Assembly: GCA_035621215.1 (NCBI GenBank)
Contig: CP141729.1
Location: 642,944-706,943 of the forward strand
Direction: 5' to 3'
DNA from: Oscillospiraceae bacterium MB08-C2-2
Lineage (GTDB): Bacteria; Bacillota; Clostridia; Oscillospirales; Ruminococcaceae
DNA: 64,000 bases
Part shown: piece by piece, positions 16,964 to 25,012 of the stretch
Position numbering within the stretch: the first letter of the stretch is position 1
How the letters are laid out: every line of letters begins with the position of its first letter
Translations under genes and position numbers: made by a program
Notes under the pieces: generated by a model
Database searches by the model: none
What the model was told of the DNA's origin: nothing
What the model saw: only the letters and a program-made list of their open reading frames with translations

Positions 16964-17632
16964 ATGATTTCCATTGCCATAGATGGCCCTTCCGGGGCTG
17001 GGAAAAGCACAATTGCCCGTATTGCGGCCACGAAGCTGGGCTATATTTATGTGGATACAGGTGCTCTTTACCGTGCCATTGGCCTTGCGGTTCACCGGGC
17101 AAAGATTGACTGCCTGGATGAGCAAGCCCTGGCACAGCTTTTGAGCGTCACGCAGCTCTCTCTTGTTTACCGAGAGGGGGTTCAGAGGGTTCTGCTCAAT
17201 GGCGAGGATGTTTCAGAAGAAATCCGCTTGCCGGAAATGTCTATGGCCGCCTCTCAGGTATCGGCTATTGCCGCTGTGCGGGAATTTTTGTTTGATCTCC
17301 AGCAGAACATGGCTCGGGAGAACAATGTGGTCATGGATGGCCGGGATATCGGTACAGTGGTTCTGCCTTGTGCCAACGTTAAAATTTTTCTGACCGCTTC
17401 TCCTGAGGATCGGGCCTCCCGACGGCTGGATGAACTGCTGAGCAAAGGCATGAAGGCGGAATACGAGCAGGTGCTGGCTGAAATGATTCAGCGGGATTAT
17501 CAGGATGCAAACCGGGAGGTAGCCCCTCTGTGTCAGGCACCGGATGCCATTTTGCTGGATACCACAGGCAATGAATTGGAACAGTCTGTGGAGCTGGTGC
17601 TAAAAACAATTAAGGATTGTGGTATTGAATGA
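16964..17632 (+). CDS. cmk: cytidylate kinase
   Basis: Phosphorylates CMP and dCMP with ATP. The P-loop GPSGAGKS is at residues 8-15, followed by GYIYVDTGALYRA and the later MDGRDIGTVVLP. The 222-residue length is normal. The TGA stop overlaps the plsC start by 4 bases (ATGA). Together with plsC and the ispH/S1 gene it forms a cluster known from Clostridia. Confidence 0.96.
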   Translation: MISIAIDGPSGAGKSTIARIAATKLGYIYVDTGALYRAIGLAVHRAKIDCLDEQALAQLLSVTQLSLVYREGVQRVLLNGEDVSEEIRLPEMSMAASQVSAIAAVREFLFDLQQNMARENNVVMDGRDIGTVVLPCANVKIFLTASPEDRASRRLDELLSKGMKAEYEQVLAEMIQRDYQDANREVAPLCQAPDAILLDTTGNELEQSVELVLKTIKDCGIE

Positions 17633-18216
17633 CCTTTTATACATTTGCAAAAAATCTTACCTATATCTGGGTAAGGCTGGTTTTTAATATGAAATATGAG
17701 GGGCTGGAAAATGTCCCCAGTGATCAGGGATATATACTGGTCAGCAACCATAGGAGCAATTACGATCCTTTGTTCATTGTCCAGAAGCTGAAAGCGCAGA
17801 TGCATTTTATGGCCAAGGCAGAGCTTTTTCGCAATCCTTTTTTCGGGTGGATACTGCGCATGGTGAATGCGTTCCCCATTGAACGTGGAAAAGGGGATAC
17901 CGGTGCCTTGGAATGGGCAACCAGAATTACCCGTGAAGGGAGAATTTTAGTTATGTTCCCCGAGGGTTCCCGCTCCAAGGATGGCAAACTGGGGCGGCCT
18001 CGTTCCGGTGCGGCGGTCATTGCTTCTCAGACTGGGGCGGATATTCTGCCCTGTGCGGTTTCTTTTGGCTCTAAACTGGGCTTTCGTTCTAAGGTTGTTG
18101 TGCGGTATGGGCCGCTGATTAAGAACAGTGAACTGGCTCTTGATCCGCAGGTACCTTCCTCTGTCAAAAAGGCCAGCCAAATGATTATGGAGCGGATTGC
18201 CTCTCTGTTAGACTAA
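17629..18216 (+). CDS. plsC: 1-acyl-sn-glycerol-3-phosphate acyltransferase
   Basis: Adds the second acyl chain to lysophosphatidic acid at the membrane. It is a compact 195-residue form. The acyltransferase motifs are NHRSNYDP (HX4D, about 41-48), FPIERGKGD and FPEGSRSKDG (about 107-116). A hydrophobic stretch around 62-75 could sit in the membrane face. Translation is probably coupled to cmk. Confidence 0.94.
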   Translation: MTFYTFAKNLTYIWVRLVFNMKYEGLENVPSDQGYILVSNHRSNYDPLFIVQKLKAQMHFMAKAELFRNPFFGWILRMVNAFPIERGKGDTGALEWATRITREGRILVMFPEGSRSKDGKLGRPRSGAAVIASQTGADILPCAVSFGSKLGFRSKVVVRYGPLIKNSELALDPQVPSSVKKASQMIMERIASLLD

Positions 18217-18225
18217 AGTAATAAA

Positions 18226-18256
18226 GCCGCTGTTTGATCGCTAAACAGCGGCTTGT
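18226..18256 (+). terminator. hairpin between plsC and ispH/rpsA
   Basis: AAGCCGCTGTTT pairs with AAACAGCGGCTT across a 7-base loop. The sequence after it (GTTGAAATAG) is not a good U-run, so it may be a weak terminator, an attenuator or an mRNA processing or stability element. Confidence 0.5.
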
Positions 18257-18293
18257 TGAAATAGAATTAATTTAGAGAAAAAGGGGAGAAGAA

Positions 18294-20285
18294 GTGGCGG
18301 TTCATGTTGCGAAAAGTGCAGGCTTTTGCTTTGGAGTCAAACAAGCAGTTGAGATGGTGGAGCAGCAGCTGCAGGGTGGGGTGAAAATTGCAACACTCGG
18401 GCCTATTATACACAACCCCATCATGGTTGATCGATTGGCGCAGCAGGGTGTGTTGGTTATTGATGATGTTGCTCAAACCCCGGCTGGCTATACAGTGGTC
18501 ATTCGTTCTCATGGTGTGGCTCCTTCGGTTTACCGGCAGCTTGAAGAAAAAAACATTCCCTATATTGATGCTACCTGCCCCTTTGTAAAGAAAATTCACA
18601 GGTTGGTAGAGGAGCATTCCGGGCAGGATTCTCTGGTGCTTTTGGCAGGGGACCCGGCACACCCCGAAATCCGTGGGATTGTGGGATACTGCAAGGGCGA
18701 TTGCCTTGTGTTTCAATCGGAGCAGGAGCTGCGGGAAAAGCTCCATTCTTTTCCAGATCGTGGTGCTAAAACAGTCATTTTAGCCGCCCAGACCACCTTT
18801 TCTGTAAAAGAATGGACTAAATGTGTAGAATTCGCAAAAAATGGGTGTACAAATTTAAGAATATTTGATACAATATGTATTGCTACGATGTTAAGGCAAA
18901 AGGAAGCGGAAGAACTCGCCAAAGCATCTGACATTATGATTGTGGTAGGGGGGCAAAACAGCTCCAACTCCACCAAACTGGCAGATATTTGCCGTGCGGT
19001 CTGCAAGACTGTTTTTGTTCAGAATGCAGATCAGCTGTCCTTAGAAGATTTTGCCAGGATTCGTATTGTCGGCATAACTGCTGGGGCTTCCACACCGGCT
19101 TTTATAATTAAGGAGGTACAAAAGGTAATGAGCGACGTTATCAACACCAACCAGACAGATGAGCTGAGCTTTGAGGAGATGCTGGAACAATCCTTTAAAA
19201 CTATATATTCGAAGGAGAAAGTGACTGCTGTTGTCACCAATGTGTCACCCAATGAAATTGCGGTTGATATTGGAACCAAGCATGCAGGCTATGTGCCGTT
19301 TAATGAGTTCACCGAGGACCCCAACGCTAAGCTGGAAGATCTTGTCAAGGTGGGCGATGAAATTGAATTGATGGTTATGCGGGTCAATGATGTAGAAGGA
19401 ACCGCAATGCTTTCTAAAAAACGCTTGGATGCCATTGCCGGCTTTGAGAAGATTGTTGAGGCTGAGGAATCTGGTGCTGTTTTGGATGGTGTAGTTGTGG
19501 ATGTTGTAAAGGGCGGCGTTTTTGCTGTTACCAACGGTGTCCGCGTATTCATTCCTGCATCGCAGGCAACTGCTTCCCGGAATCAGCAGCTTGAGACTCT
19601 CTTGAAGCAGCCTGTTCAGTTTACTATTTTGGAAGTCAATCGCCAGCGCCGCCGTGCTGTTGGCTCCATTCGTGCCGTACTTAAAGAGCAGCGCAAGGTT
19701 TTGGAAGATAAGTTCTGGGAAGAAGTGGAAGTTGGCAAGCACTACAAAGGAACTGTTAAATCCCTCACCAGCTACGGCGCTTTTGTCGATCTTGGCGGTG
19801 TGGATGGTATGGCTCATATTTCCGATCTTTCTTGGTCTCGTATCAAGCATCCTTCCGAGGTTGTCAGTGTGGGCGATCTGTTGGAGGTTTATGTTCGTGA
19901 TATTGACCGTGAGAACAAAAAGGTTTCTCTGGGTTATAAGAAAACAGAGGACAACCCTTGGGAAGTTCTCAAACGCGACCATCAGGTCGGTGACAGCATT
20001 AAGGTCAAGGTGGTTTCTCTCACTTCCTTTGGTGCCTTTGCCCAGTTGATTCCCGGTGTGGATGGCCTGATTCATATCAGCCAGATTGCCAACGAGCGTA
20101 TCAACAAGCCTTCGGATGTACTTTCTGTAGGGCAGGAAGTTGATGTTAAAATTACCGATATTGATTTTGATAAAAAACGCATCAGCCTTTCCATTCGTGC
20201 TTTGCTTGCTACCGAGCCTGAGGCCACAGCGGATAATGAAGCTCCTGCTGTTTATGAGGCTGCTCCTCCCGAAGCTGCCGAATAA
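18294..20285 (+). CDS. ispH: IspH - ribosomal S1 fusion (HMB-PP reductase / S1 RNA-binding protein)
   Basis: The 663-residue product joins two proteins. Residues 1-280 are HMB-PP reductase, which forms IPP and DMAPP in the MEP isoprenoid pathway; the three iron-sulfur cysteines are C12 (AGFCFGV), C95 (DATCPFV) and C195 (DTICIAT). Residues about 300-640 hold four S1 OB-fold repeats, the best being VKSLTSYGAFVDLGGVDGMA and VVSLTSFGAFAQLIPGVDGL. Such fusions are known in Clostridia. The start is GTG after AAAAAGGGGAG. An in-frame ATG at codon 279 lies between the two parts and has AGGAGG 11 bases upstream, so a separate S1 protein of 385 residues is possible. A terminator follows. Confidence 0.95.
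   Translation: MAVHVAKSAGFCFGVKQAVEMVEQQLQGGVKIATLGPIIHNPIMVDRLAQQGVLVIDDVAQTPAGYTVVIRSHGVAPSVYRQLEEKNIPYIDATCPFVKKIHRLVEEHSGQDSLVLLAGDPAHPEIRGIVGYCKGDCLVFQSEQELREKLHSFPDRGAKTVILAAQTTFSVKEWTKCVEFAKNGCTNLRIFDTICIATMLRQKEAEELAKASDIMIVVGGQNSSNSTKLADICRAVCKTVFVQNADQLSLEDFARIRIVGITAGASTPAFIIKEVQKVMSDVINTNQTDELSFEEMLEQSFKTIYSKEKVTAVVTNVSPNEIAVDIGTKHAGYVPFNEFTEDPNAKLEDLVKVGDEIELMVMRVNDVEGTAMLSKKRLDAIAGFEKIVEAEESGAVLDGVVVDVVKGGVFAVTNGVRVFIPASQATASRNQQLETLLKQPVQFTILEVNRQRRRAVGSIRAVLKEQRKVLEDKFWEEVEVGKHYKGTVKSLTSYGAFVDLGGVDGMAHISDLSWSRIKHPSEVVSVGDLLEVYVRDIDRENKKVSLGYKKTEDNPWEVLKRDHQVGDSIKVKVVSLTSFGAFAQLIPGVDGLIHISQIANERINKPSDVLSVGQEVDVKITDIDFDKKRISLSIRALLATEPEATADNEAPAVYEAAPPEAAE
19111..19130 (+). promoter_or_regulatory. 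possible internal translation start for a free S1 protein
   Basis: AGGAGG at 19111-19116 precedes an in-frame ATG at 19128-19130 exactly at the junction of the IspH and S1 parts. The spacer of 11 bases is slightly long. The same bases encode the IspH-like KEVQK, so chance is possible. Confidence 0.4.
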
Positions 20286-20308
20286 TATCTTTATTTGACT
20301 TTGTCATT

Positions 20309-20344
20309 GCCGCTTTGCCTTTCAACAGGGAAAGCGGCTTTTTT
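20309..20344 (+). terminator. terminator of the cmk-plsC-ispH/rpsA cluster
   Basis: GCCGCTTTGCCT pairs with AGGGAAAGCGGC and is followed by six T residues. Confidence 0.85.
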
Positions 20345-20393
20345 ATACTGAATTTGTCTGTCTAAAGTGTTTGTATTATGATGTGTCAATACG

Positions 20394-20429
20394 CAAAAAA
20401 CCACGGAGACTCTGTTCCGTGGTTTTTTA
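20394..20429. terminator. bidirectional terminator (serves glmS)
   Basis: AAAAAACCACGGA pairs with TCCGTGGTTTTTT around an 8-base loop. It lies 39 bases after the glmS stop on the minus strand. Confidence 0.85.
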
Positions 20430-20467
20430 TAGCAACAATTCGTTTATGTGCGGCGATCCTTAATGGA

Positions 20468-22291
20468 TTATTCCACTGTAACCGATTTAGCAAGATTACG
20501 AGGTTTATCCACATCACATCCCCGAATAACTGCGATATGATAAGCGAAAAGCTGCAAAACAATCACAGCAGCCACCGGCATCATACTGTCGGGAATGTTG
20601 GGAAGGACAATGGTCTTATCGGCAATGTCTGCGTCAATTTCCAGGCCTTCTTTGGTGATGATCAAGGTATAGGCACCCCGGGATTTAACCTCTTTAATGT
20701 TGCTTACAATTTTCGGCAGGAGGCTGGATTGGGTTACCAAGGCAACCACAGGCACTCCCGGTGTAATCAGAGAAATGGTGCCGTGCTTAAGCTCGCCGGC
20801 AGCATAAGCCTCTGAGTGGATATAAGAAATTTCTTTCAGCTTAAGAGAACCCTCCATGGAGAGAGCATAATCCAACCCACGGCCGATATAGAAAAGGCTG
20901 GAGGTATCCTTATAATGCTCGGCCATATCGGTTAGCTCTTCATTATAGGCAAGAATCTGCTGCGTTTGCCCAATAGCAGCCAAAAGCTGTTCGGTTAATT
21001 CCTTGGCTGAGGTTTCGGTCAGACTGCCTGAGGCCCGCCCAAGTTCTATGGCAATAAGAGCAAGGGTTGCGATTTGCACAGAGAAGGCTTTGGTGCTGGC
21101 TACTGCAATTTCCGGCCCTGCAAAGGTGTGAATAACCCGGTCTGCCTCTCGGGCAATGGAAGAACCGGCTACGTTTACCACAGCAAGGGTATCCACCCCA
21201 CTGGCCTTGGCAAGGCGCAGAGCAGCTAAAGTATCGGCGGTTTCACCGGATTGAGAAATAACAAGCATCAAATCGGTATCATGGAAAATAGGATTGCGAT
21301 ACCGGAACTCGGAGGCCATATCCACCTCAACCGGAATCCTGGCCCATTGTTCAATGAGGGATTTTCCCACCATGCCGCTGTACATAGCTGTACCGCAGGC
21401 TACCATGTGGATGCGCTTGTATTTTGCAAAATAGCCATTCGGGAGGCTGTCAAAGGAAGCAAAATCGGGCAAAGAATTGCGGATGCGGGGATGAATGGTA
21501 TCCCGGAGAGCCTTGGGCTGCTCAAAGATTTCCTTGAGCATAAAATGGGGATATCCATCCTTTTGAGCCTGTGCAATGTCCCATGTTGCTGTGAGCCTTG
21601 GCTTCTCAATGAGGTTTCCATCCATATCCCGGATTTCCACCTTTTCCTGAGTAACACAAGCAATTTCCAGCTCATCCAACAGGTGATACTGCCGGGTATA
21701 CTGCAAAATAGCCGGTACATCCGAGGCGATAAAGTTTTCGCCTTCGCCCAGCCCAATAATGAGAGGGCTATCCTTGCGGACGGCATAGATGGTGCCCGGG
21801 TGGTCTGCGAACAGTATGCCAAAGGCATAAGCACCTTCAAGCTGTTTGAGTGTCTCAACCAGTGCAGCAAAAGGATCGCCGTTATAATGGTAATCCAAAA
21901 GCTTTACAGCTACTTCTGTATCGGTTTGCGATGTAAAGGTATATCCCTTGTCGGTCAAGAATGCTTTTAATGAAAGGTAATTTTCTATAATCCCATTGTG
22001 CACCAGAGAAATCCGATCGGTGCCATGGGGATGTGAATTGATATCTGAGGGTTCACCGTGGGTAGCCCATCGGGTATGACCAATGCCGCAGCTTCCATCG
22101 GGTGTTCCCACTTGTTCCATGAGTTTGGTCAGATTGGAAAGCCGTCCCTTAGTTTTGCATACCTGCAGGTTCCCCTGATTCAAAACCGAGACACCGGCTG
22201 AATCGTAGCCTCTATATTCCAGCCCTGAAAGCCCGTTGATCAATATATCGCAAGCGCTTTTTTCACCGGAATAGCCAACAATTCCACACAT
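20468..22291 (-). CDS. glmS: glutamine--fructose-6-phosphate aminotransferase (isomerizing)
   Basis: Makes glucosamine-6-phosphate, the first step to UDP-GlcNAc and the cell wall. It has 607 residues. The N-terminal nucleophile cysteine is residue 2 (MCGIVGYSG), and the glutaminase domain fills about 1-220. Two SIS domains follow (about 280-420 and 455-590) with CGTAMYSG, ISQSGETADT and the C-terminal PRNLAKSVTVE. A glmS ribozyme sits in its leader, so expression should fall when glucosamine-6-phosphate rises. AGGAG lies 8 bases before the ATG. Confidence 0.97.
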   Translation of the reverse strand: MCGIVGYSGEKSACDILINGLSGLEYRGYDSAGVSVLNQGNLQVCKTKGRLSNLTKLMEQVGTPDGSCGIGHTRWATHGEPSDINSHPHGTDRISLVHNGIIENYLSLKAFLTDKGYTFTSQTDTEVAVKLLDYHYNGDPFAALVETLKQLEGAYAFGILFADHPGTIYAVRKDSPLIIGLGEGENFIASDVPAILQYTRQYHLLDELEIACVTQEKVEIRDMDGNLIEKPRLTATWDIAQAQKDGYPHFMLKEIFEQPKALRDTIHPRIRNSLPDFASFDSLPNGYFAKYKRIHMVACGTAMYSGMVGKSLIEQWARIPVEVDMASEFRYRNPIFHDTDLMLVISQSGETADTLAALRLAKASGVDTLAVVNVAGSSIAREADRVIHTFAGPEIAVASTKAFSVQIATLALIAIELGRASGSLTETSAKELTEQLLAAIGQTQQILAYNEELTDMAEHYKDTSSLFYIGRGLDYALSMEGSLKLKEISYIHSEAYAAGELKHGTISLITPGVPVVALVTQSSLLPKIVSNIKEVKSRGAYTLIITKEGLEIDADIADKTIVLPNIPDSMMPVAAVIVLQLFAYHIAVIRGCDVDKPRNLAKSVTVE

Positions 22292-22311
22292 TCAATATAC
22301 TCCTATTCAAT

Positions 22312-22453
22312 TTGCTCCACAGGCCGGAATTTGTGCTGGGGTTGCCCCACAGATTTGCCCGACCCTGACGCTTTGGAGAAAACGGAGAGGCATCCGCCGA
22401 ATTTTCGATTCACCTCTCACCTCGTCAACCGGTTTTTGCCGGTTCTGGCGCTT
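22312..22453 (-). ncRNA. glmS ribozyme-riboswitch
   Basis: The minus strand reads AGCGCCAGAACCGG, then GTTGACGAGG, then ATCGAAAATTCGGCGGATGCC, which are the conserved catalytic-core blocks of the glmS ribozyme (the last block is 21 bases at 22388-22408 with key parts TCGAAA, TTCGGCGG and GATGCC). Cleavage would fall between A (22452) and G (22451). A G/C-rich P3-P4-like part ends near 22312. In this class glucosamine-6-phosphate acts as cofactor for self-cleavage of the glmS mRNA. The 3' end is approximate. Confidence 0.93.
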
Positions 22454-22538
22454 TGCTTTGATACAGGTATTTTTCGATCACCTCCACCAATAAAAATTGC
22501 GCTTTTTGATCCTCCCTTCTTTTAGTATATTCGAATTC

Positions 22539-22567
22539 ATTGTATCAGTTTTTTAAATTGTTTACAA
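22539..22567 (-). promoter_or_regulatory. sigma-A promoter of glmS
   Basis: TTGTAA (22567-22562) and TACAAT (22544-22539) on the minus strand with a 17-base spacer. The start near 22532 lies about 80 bases upstream of the ribozyme cleavage site. Confidence 0.65.
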
Positions 22568-22615
22568 GTTTATTCCCTTTACTTTATGTAAAATATAAGA
22601 AAAAGGTTCCATTTT

Positions 22616-22656
22616 CAAAAAATCGGCCTTTCAGGTAAAATCCCCAAAAGGCCGAC
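22616..22656 (-). terminator. terminator of murC
   Basis: On the minus strand TCGGCCTTT pairs with AAAGGCCGA across a 15-base loop, followed by six T residues. Confidence 0.8.
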
Positions 22657-22698
22657 AAGTATTATTTTATTTGGAAGGCGGGTGTTTTGCCAAAAGGA

Positions 22699-24063
22699 TT
22701 ATTTTAGCATCAGCTTGGCGCATTTATATACATCTCCGCAGCCAAGGGTGAGCACAAGGTCACCGGGGGAGGCGTTCTCCATCACATAGTTTGCCATTTC
22801 CTCAAAGCCGGGATACCAGACAGAACCGGGAATCTTATCCGCCAAATCCTTGGTGTAGATGTTGTAGGTGTTTTTCTCACGTGCGCCCATAATTTCTGAC
22901 ATGACCACCCGGTCTGCAATAGCCAGCACACGGGCAAAATCATCCAACAGCAGAGCGGTGCGGGAATAGGTGAAGGGTTGAAATACGGCCCAAACCTTGT
23001 TGTAGCCCATCTCTTGAGCCACTTCCAGTGTTACACCCAGTTCGGCCGGATGGTGGGCGTAGTCGTCGGCAATGGTGACACCGTTTTTGGTGCCTAGAAT
23101 TTCGAAACGGCGGCCTGCACCTTTAAACTGGAAAAGATGTTCTGCAATCTGCTCCGGGGTGGCTCCTACCTCCAAAGCCGCCGCAGCCGCTGCCAAAGCA
23201 TTCAGGACATTGTGTTTTCCAGGAACGCTCAGGGCAATATCGGTGAGCTTTTCACCGGCCCGCCACAATTCAAAGCGGTGTAAGCCTTTTTCACGTACAA
23301 TGCTGCGGGCCTGATAGGTGTTGCCTTCGCCCAGACCAAAAGTAATGGTTCTCTTATCCAACCCTTCCACAGCTTTAAGGGAATTGGCGTCATCGCCGTT
23401 GACGATTAAAAGACGGGTAGTCTTTTCTGCAAATTTCCGGAAGGATTTTATAATGTTTTCCAGAGTACCAAAATAATCCAGATGATCGGCATCCACATTT
23501 AAAATAACCGAAATATCGGGGGAGAGATGCAGAAAGGTATCGACAAACTCACAGGCCTCACAGGTCATAATGGAGGAGCTTCCAGCCCGACCATTTCCGC
23601 CGATGAGGGGGAGCTTTCCGCCGATTACAGCAGTGGGGTCCAGCCCGGCGCTGACCAGAATCTGGGTGAGCATGGCAGTGGTGGTGGTTTTTCCATGTGT
23701 TCCGCTGACACAGATACAGTCATCATACTGCTCTGTAATATAACCCAGCACAGCAGACCGCTCATAGGTGGGGATGCCCCTCTCTTTGGCCGCTACCAGC
23801 TCGGGGTTGTCCTTCATAAGGGCGGCGGTATAAACAACCATATCGGCTCCGCTCAGATTGTCCGGGTCATGGCCTATGGACACATCAATCCCCATTTTGC
23901 GTTCCAGCTCAATGGTATCACCGGGGTTGTTATCTGACCCTGTAATGTGATAGCCTCTGGATTTAAGGATCTGCACAATTGGGAACATGCCTGATCCGCC
24001 TATGCCGATAAAATGGATATGTTGAACCCCTTGCCATACGGTATTCTCCATCTCACTGCTCAT
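22699..24063 (-). CDS. murC: UDP-N-acetylmuramate--L-alanine ligase
   Basis: Adds L-alanine to UDP-MurNAc in the cytoplasm, the first peptide step of peptidoglycan. The N-terminal IHFIGIGGSGM is the UDP-binding loop (about 16-26); the ATP-binding VSGTHGKTTTTAML lies at about 118-131; IADDYAHHPAE is in the C-terminal domain. I chose ATG 24063, which follows TTTAGGAGA; longer in-frame starts have no ribosome site. The resulting 454 residues match the family. It is a single-gene unit outside a dcw cluster. Confidence 0.96.
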   Translation of the reverse strand: MSSEMENTVWQGVQHIHFIGIGGSGMFPIVQILKSRGYHITGSDNNPGDTIELERKMGIDVSIGHDPDNLSGADMVVYTAALMKDNPELVAAKERGIPTYERSAVLGYITEQYDDCICVSGTHGKTTTTAMLTQILVSAGLDPTAVIGGKLPLIGGNGRAGSSSIMTCEACEFVDTFLHLSPDISVILNVDADHLDYFGTLENIIKSFRKFAEKTTRLLIVNGDDANSLKAVEGLDKRTITFGLGEGNTYQARSIVREKGLHRFELWRAGEKLTDIALSVPGKHNVLNALAAAAAALEVGATPEQIAEHLFQFKGAGRRFEILGTKNGVTIADDYAHHPAELGVTLEVAQEMGYNKVWAVFQPFTYSRTALLLDDFARVLAIADRVVMSEIMGAREKNTYNIYTKDLADKIPGSVWYPGFEEMANYVMENASPGDLVLTLGCGDVYKCAKLMLK

Positions 24064-24546
24064 ATCAATTCTCCTAAACATCAAAGTCATATAGTCAATC
24101 CGGTTTGGATAAAAAACTCTGTGATGTAAAAACAGGTGCATCTCCTAACTATTAGTTTATGCCCTGTAATACAGCATAGTCATAATAGCACGATCGTGTT
24201 ACAAAATCAAACAAATCCCCTTGAATTTTGGCGAATACATGGTGGTTTTCAGGATTTATCTTCAAAATCTATAAGACAATCCAAGTGAATACCAAAATGA
24301 CTTCTGCATCGAGAATTTTATTGTTCACTTGTTATTATAGAGCGCAAAAGGGATAAAATAAACAAAAACATGGCAAATAATTTTCTCTGGACGCATAAAT
24401 TCTTTCAGCCGCAAAATACTACTAAAGGAATATTGGCTCCCGTATCAGTAGGTAAACACCATGGGCTTGTACATAGCCGACATTGCCAAGTATGCAATTT
24501 GTTGGCTGTATCTGCGCTAAAGACAATTGCAGGAGGGAAACCACCA
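24064..24546. other. 483-base divergent intergenic region
   Basis: Lies between murC (leftward) and spoVG (rightward). It holds a 10-bp palindrome CACGATCGTG at 24189-24198 and a possible extended -10 (TGTTATTAT, 24330-24338) facing spoVG. The open frame upstream of spoVG from 24370 does not look coding and runs in frame only by chance. Confidence 0.4.
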
Positions 24547-24837
24547 TTGAACATCACAGATATTCGGATTCGCAGAACCTATCAGGATACTCGGCTCAAG
24601 GCGCTGGTGTCGGTTACTATAGATCATGATTTGGCTGTGCATGATATTAAAGTGATCGAAGGTCCGGAAAGGTTATTTGTGGCTATGCCAAGCCGCAAGG
24701 ATGATAGTGGCACCTTCCGGGATATTGCGCATCCCATTACAGCGGAGGCACGTTCGGTGCTGGAAAATTCCATTTTAGAAGCTTATCATCAATATATAGA
24801 GGCTGCCGCACAGGAATCCGCACAACAGCCTGAATAA
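24547..24837 (+). CDS. spoVG: SpoVG family regulator
   Basis: A small RNA/DNA-binding protein that affects septation, sporulation and other traits in Firmicutes. With the TTG at 24547 the product has 96 residues, the normal family length, and begins MNITDIRIRRTYQDTRLKA, matching SpoVG. A strong AGGAGGG lies 10 bases upstream. The conserved FVAMPSRKD and DIAHPI blocks follow. It stands alone, with a long hairpin after it. The TTG start is supported by length and ribosome site; an ATG start would add about 59 residues unlike the family. Confidence 0.93.
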   Translation: MNITDIRIRRTYQDTRLKALVSVTIDHDLAVHDIKVIEGPERLFVAMPSRKDDSGTFRDIAHPITAEARSVLENSILEAYHQYIEAAAQESAQQPE

Positions 24838-24921
24838 AAACCGTGAGATTTCTTTTTTGCAAGAGCTGGCAAGCCTTTGACGGCAATTTTTAATAGGACT
24901 CAATTCTTATATGATACAACA

Positions 24922-24970
24922 AGTGCTGTTCCGGCAGGCTATATGAGCCTGCCGGAACAGCACTTGTTTT
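24922..24970. terminator. long bidirectional terminator hairpin
   Basis: AAGTGCTGTTCCGGCAGGCT pairs perfectly with its reverse complement across a 5-base loop, a 20-bp stem. TTGTTTTGC follows on the plus strand. It separates spoVG from the convergent glycosyltransferase gene. Confidence 0.8.
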
Positions 24971-25012
24971 GCATTTCAATCAAGCCATGACGGATAATTT
25001 GTTGGATAGGGT

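Noticed and set aside
24189-24198. CACGATCGTG palindrome upstream of murC
   Set aside because: Ten bases are too few to claim an operator without a second copy or conservation.
24370-24546. Longer spoVG starting at ATG 24370
   Set aside because: The extra 59 residues do not resemble SpoVG; TTG 24547 has a strong ribosome site and gives the normal length.
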